Assembly: GCF_041916735.1 (NCBI RefSeq)
Contig: NZ_JAYRYY010000013.1
Length of the DNA stretch: 64,000 nucleotides
Reading direction: 5' to 3' (one strand)
From: Zoogloea sp016790385
GTDB taxonomy: Bacteria; Pseudomonadota; Gammaproteobacteria; Burkholderiales; Rhodocyclaceae
Part shown: positions 60,961-64,000 of the stretch, piece after piece
Numbering within the stretch: the first letter of the stretch is position 1
How the letters are laid out: each line of letters begins with the position of its first letter
Notes under the pieces: model-generated
The model's input: the letters and a program-made list of their open reading frames with translations, nothing else
What the model was told of the DNA's origin: nothing
Databases searched by the model: none
Position numbers and translations under genes: made by a program

Positions 60961-61833
60961 ATGTTGCTGCGCATCGTCTCCATCCTCTTTCCCCTTTTTG
61001 CCATCACCGCCGTCGGCTTCCTGGTTGGCCGCCGGGCCAAGCCCGACCTCTCCCACGCCAACAAGCTGAACATGGACGTGTTCGTGCCGGCCCTGGTGTT
61101 CGGGGCGCTGGCCAACAAATCCTTCCACGTCACCGAGTTCCTGCCGCTGTTGGGTGCAACCCTGGCGGTGGTGGTCGGATCGGGCCTTCTGGGCCTGGCG
61201 GTGGCCCGGGGGCTGGGCATTGCCCCGAAGACCCTGGTGCCGCCGATCATGTTCAACAACTGCGGCAACCTGGGGCTGCCCCTGGCGGTGCTGGCCTTCG
61301 GCGAACAAGCCCTGGCGCCGGCGGTGGTGATGTTCATGGTCTCCAACCTGCTGCACTTCTCGTTCGGCGCCTGGCTGCTGGACCACCAAATCAAGCTCGG
61401 CGGAATCTGGAAGGTGCCCTCCGTATTGGCCACTCTGGCGGGGTTGGCGGTGGGGCTCAGCGGTTTTGAGGTGTGGGGGCCGGCGATGACCGCCATCCGC
61501 ATGCTCGGTGAAATCTCCATTCCGCTGATGCTCTTTGCCCTGGGGGTACGCCTCACCGAGTCGCGCATCGGTGAGATCCGTCTCGGCCTGATCGGCGCCG
61601 CGGCCCGTCCGGTGATCGGCATGCTGCTGGCTGCGGCAGTCATGCTGGTGGTGCCGCTGCCCGAACGGGAGAGGGCCCTGCTGCTGGTCTTTGGCGCCCT
61701 GCCGCCAGCGGTGCTCAACTACATCTTTGCCGAGCGCTATCACCAGGAGCCGGAAAAAGTGGCCTCCATCGTGCTGATCGGCAACGTGGCCGCGCTGGTC
61801 TTCCTGCCCCTGGCCCTGGCCATCGGCCTCTAG
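60961..61833 (+). CDS. AEC-family transporter (auxin efflux carrier-like)
   Basis: A 290-aa membrane protein with about ten helices in two similar halves, of the AEC family (MLLRIVSILFPLFAITAVGF start; conserved IMFNNCGNLGLPLAVLAFGE near residue 98 and LPPAVLNYIFAERY near 250). Bacterial members export or import malate, malonate and other small anions; substrate unknown here. An apparent terminator follows at 61833. Confidence 0.85.
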   Translation: MLLRIVSILFPLFAITAVGFLVGRRAKPDLSHANKLNMDVFVPALVFGALANKSFHVTEFLPLLGATLAVVVGSGLLGLAVARGLGIAPKTLVPPIMFNNCGNLGLPLAVLAFGEQALAPAVVMFMVSNLLHFSFGAWLLDHQIKLGGIWKVPSVLATLAGLAVGLSGFEVWGPAMTAIRMLGEISIPLMLFALGVRLTESRIGEIRLGLIGAAARPVIGMLLAAAVMLVVPLPERERALLLVFGALPPAVLNYIFAERYHQEPEKVASIVLIGNVAALVFLPLALAIGL

Positions 61834-61856
61834 GGGCGGGGGCGCCCGGCCCTTTT
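61833..61856 (+). terminator. Probable Rho-independent terminator after the AEC transporter
   Basis: GGGGCGGG (61833-61840) pairs with CCCGGCCC (61845-61852) with one bulge and a GGCG loop, followed by TTTT (61853-61856). Confidence 0.5.
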
Positions 61857-62030
61857 GCCCCAGGGAATGCGTGCTAGAGTGAATGCAGGCGGGGTGATAT
61901 CGCCCGATTGTCCCTGAGATCCCCCGTCTCGCGTAGGTTTCCCGTTGTTCATGCATGCGTGTGCCGACGATGCACGGGAGACCCAAGATCTGCGTTCCCC
62001 GGACTTGCAAGCTGTTCCATGAGGCCAGGT

Positions 62031-62927
62031 ATGGCGGACATCTTCCTGAGTTACACGGAGAAGGACAGGGACGAGGCGCGCCGTATCGCCGCGATGCTGG
62101 AGTCCGTGGGTTGGACGGTGTGGTGGGATCGTCGCATCCCGGCGGGGGACACATGGCGCAGCGTGCTTGAGCGCGCTCTCGAGCGGATGCGCTGCATGGT
62201 CGTGCTGTGGTCAACACGTTCGATCGAGAGCGAGTGGGTGTATGAAGAGGCCACGGAGGGGCGACGCCAGGGCAAGCTTGTCCCCGTCCTGCTCGAGGCG
62301 GTCCGGCCACCGGCCGGCTTTCGCGAGATCCAGGCGGCCGACCTGACCCACTGGGATGGCAGCCTTGAATTCGAGGGCATGCGTCTGCTCATTGCCGATC
62401 TTGAGCGCCTTCTGGGCAAACCCGACACCCGTGGGGGCCAGTCGCTGGAAGACCTGGTTCGGCCGGGAGATTCGGCGCCGGCCTATGATCCCGCCGACCA
62501 GGTCGGCGCCAGGGCGGCGACCGGTCGGCGGCCGCGGCCCGTCAGGCTGGTGGTAGCCATTGCGGCGGCGGTGTTGTTTGCGTCCGGTGCCGTCTACTTC
62601 CTTCGCCCGGCCCCGAGCGGGGGCAGCTTGGCCGAGTCCACTGCGCCCCAGGCGGAGCCCACAACACAGCTACCGCCGGTTGTTGCTGCGCCTCCGCCTG
62701 TGCCCGCGCGGATCGATCCGCTGCCGTCTGCCCCGTCCGTGCCGGCCCGGCCTGCGCCAGTGGTGGTCGGTGCGGTCACCGCCACCAAGGAGCGGGCGCC
62801 CGCTGTACGTGTCGACAGGGCATCTGCCAGGACGTCCCGGTGCGCCGATCTTGTTGCCCGGATCCAGCTGGGAGAGTCGCTCTCGGACGAAACACGGCGC
62901 TTTTTCCAGAAGGAGTGCCGGCAATGA
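62031..62927 (+). CDS. Membrane-anchored TIR-domain protein
   Basis: A 298-aa protein. Residues 1-125 form a TIR domain: DIFLSYTEKDRDEARRIA, VWWDRRIPAGDTW, and WVYEEA, where Glu73 (Trp69 +4) matches the NADase catalytic Glu of SARM1-like TIRs. One membrane helix (about 171-191) follows, then a Pro/Ala-rich tail and a short C-terminal module with two Cys (CADLVARIQLGESLSDETRR). This predicts a cytoplasmic TIR with a periplasmic tail. The ATG at 62031 was preferred to 62019 because GAGG (62021-62024) precedes it. The stop overlaps the OmpA-like lipoprotein start by 4 nt. Confidence 0.85.
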   Translation: MADIFLSYTEKDRDEARRIAAMLESVGWTVWWDRRIPAGDTWRSVLERALERMRCMVVLWSTRSIESEWVYEEATEGRRQGKLVPVLLEAVRPPAGFREIQAADLTHWDGSLEFEGMRLLIADLERLLGKPDTRGGQSLEDLVRPGDSAPAYDPADQVGARAATGRRPRPVRLVVAIAAAVLFASGAVYFLRPAPSGGSLAESTAPQAEPTTQLPPVVAAPPPVPARIDPLPSAPSVPARPAPVVVGAVTATKERAPAVRVDRASARTSRCADLVARIQLGESLSDETRRFFQKECRQ

Positions 62928-64000
62928 ACATGCTCTTACGCTCGTCCGGTGGCCGTCGCATGTGGGCGGCCCTGTTATCTGCCGCGCTGGTGACGGGGGG
63001 CTGTAGCGGCGTGGATCCGGTGCCATCTCCTCCGCCGGAGGGGCCGGGCCAGGTGATCCGGCCCACTTCGGCCCCTGCCGCGCCTCCCCCCATCCAAGCC
63101 TACGACACCGCTGTGATCAGTGCCGCGGCGGCCCTGTTCAACAACGCCAGACTTCCCCAGGAAGGGGCGTTGCAGGGGAGGCGCTACCCCGTGGTGATCG
63201 ATCCCTTGATCGATGGCGTCACCGGCACCCAGTCGGTGGCAACCCGATCGATGGGTGAGCGTCTTGTCCAGATGATGCGCGAGCACTACCCGCAATACGA
63301 CGTGCAGCCCTTCTCGGCGGCCAATGTGGCCCGCAGCCCGCTGGTGCTGATCGGTACCCTGACCGGCGTCAACGCCCAGAGGCAGACCTCCGGTGAGCGC
63401 CAGGCCTACCGCATCTGCCTTGCCCTGGCGGATCTGCGCAGCGGCAAGCTGGTTGGCAAGGGCCTGGCCTTCGCTTTGCCGGAGGGTGTTGATCCAACGC
63501 CACTGCCCTTTTTCAGGGATACGCCGGCGTGGTCCGACGACCCGGCGACCGACGGCTACGTCCGGACCTGCCAGGGGACCAAGGCGGGGGATCCGATCAA
63601 TCCGCTGTACCTGGACCGAATCATGGCTGCTGCCCTCGTTGCCGAGGCCATCCAGCACTACGATGCCGGGCGCTACCGTGAGGCACTCGACCTTTACGCA
63701 AGCGTGCTGGCCATGCCGTCGGGCAGGCAGTTGCGCGTGCTCAATGGTCTTTATCTCGCCAACTGGAAGCTCGGGCGCCGGGATCAGGCCGCGGCGTCCT
63801 TTGCCCGCATCGTCGACTTCGGGCTGGAGCACCGGCGCCTGGCCGTCAAGTTCCTGTTCCGGCCGGGCTCGACGGCTTTCGTGCAGGACGCGAGGCTGAG
63901 CGGCCCCTACCCGGTATGGTTGAAGACCATCGCAACGCGGGCGGCGAGTTCAGGTGCCTGTCTGGAGGTGACTGGCCACACCAGCCCGACCGGACCGGAG
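62924..64000 (+). CDS. OmpA-like lipoprotein, partial at the window edge
   Basis: An open frame of 359 codons running off the right end. The N-terminus has a lipobox (LVTGGC, Cys about 27) and a Pro-rich linker. The middle (about 60-200) contains LFNNARLPQEGALQGRRYPV and VVIDPLIDGVTGTQSVATRS, resembling a domain of periplasmic assembly factors. TPR-like helices (about 235-300) follow, then the start of an OmpA-type peptidoglycan-binding domain (FLFRPGSTAFVQD, then LEVTGHTSPTG). It overlaps the TIR gene stop (ATGA), so the two are co-translated. The rest lies outside the window. Confidence 0.8.
   Translation, partial: MNMLLRSSGGRRMWAALLSAALVTGGCSGVDPVPSPPPEGPGQVIRPTSAPAAPPPIQAYDTAVISAAAALFNNARLPQEGALQGRRYPVVIDPLIDGVTGTQSVATRSMGERLVQMMREHYPQYDVQPFSAANVARSPLVLIGTLTGVNAQRQTSGERQAYRICLALADLRSGKLVGKGLAFALPEGVDPTPLPFFRDTPAWSDDPATDGYVRTCQGTKAGDPINPLYLDRIMAAALVAEAIQHYDAGRYREALDLYASVLAMPSGRQLRVLNGLYLANWKLGRRDQAAASFARIVDFGLEHRRLAVKFLFRPGSTAFVQDARLSGPYPVWLKTIATRAASSGACLEVTGHTSPTGPE

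Overview
The window is high-GC DNA, densely packed with genes, from a facultatively denitrifying betaproteobacterium. It most resembles the Rhodocyclaceae (Azospira/Dechlorosoma/Azonexus type). This placement is inferred from gene content and order: napFDAGHBC, cytochrome-c-type norCB, two PEP-CTERM proteins, a second (87-aa) IF-1, a Cys-poor DksA beside a COG0523 GTPase, and the tol-pal-cpoB-queE-queC order. No transposase, integrase, prophage or CRISPR array was seen.

Layout. 0-7.6 kb: a divergent AraC-type regulator and the complete periplasmic nitrate reductase operon napFDAGHBC, with a candidate FNR-type promoter and a strong terminator. 7.7-13 kb: a PEP-CTERM-like secreted protein, a dCache chemoreceptor and a soluble hybrid histidine kinase. 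13-15 kb: norC-norB behind a perfect FNR/DNR-type palindrome. 15-17 kb: a three-gene operon of a small exported protein, a ferric-reductase-like flavocytochrome and a cytochrome b5-like protein. 17.4-20.4 kb: a small unknown gene and a large multi-TM protein with alpha/beta-hydrolase motifs at its two ends. 20.5-27.7 kb: a seven-gene minus-strand lipid operon (variant CDP-alcohol phosphatidyltransferase, hydrolase-methyltransferase fusion, PAP2-dual-specificity phosphatase fusion, small membrane protein, PlsC, CdsA, APH-ATPase fusion). 27.7-33.3 kb: a DUF805-glutaredoxin fusion, a small Cys-rich protein, and metH preceded by an S-adenosylhomocysteine riboswitch. 33.3-37.3 kb: PA2778/PA2779-like pair, a second PEP-CTERM protein, and an exported unknown next to an astacin-like protease. 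37.4-39.7 kb: norQ-norF-norE accessory genes and an ICMT-like methyltransferase. 39.9-43.3 kb: small unknown, AmpG permease, SMUG1-type DNA glycosylase, phasin, IF-1. 43.5-46.3 kb: two tandem tRNA-Lys genes, a YeeE/TsuA transporter, queC and queE. 46.4-51.5 kb: ybgC-tolQRAB-pal-cpoB. 51.8-57.5 kb: Cys-poor dksA, COG0523 GTPase and a zinc/manganese-type ABC transporter with an outer-membrane barrel protein. 57.6-61.8 kb: STAS protein, hslVU, AEC transporter. 61.9-64 kb: a membrane TIR protein overlapping an OmpA-type lipoprotein that runs off the window.

How the parts work together. Nap reduces nitrate in the periplasm with electrons from NapC and NapGH. NorCB removes NO, and NorQ/E/F, about 24 kb away, would support NorCB maturation; norD, nir and nos genes are not in the window. 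Both promoter regions carry FNR/DNR-like sites where the boxes fall about 41.5 bp upstream of the predicted transcription starts. The least explained parts are the lipid operon at 20.5-27.7 kb and the TIR/OmpA pair at the right edge.
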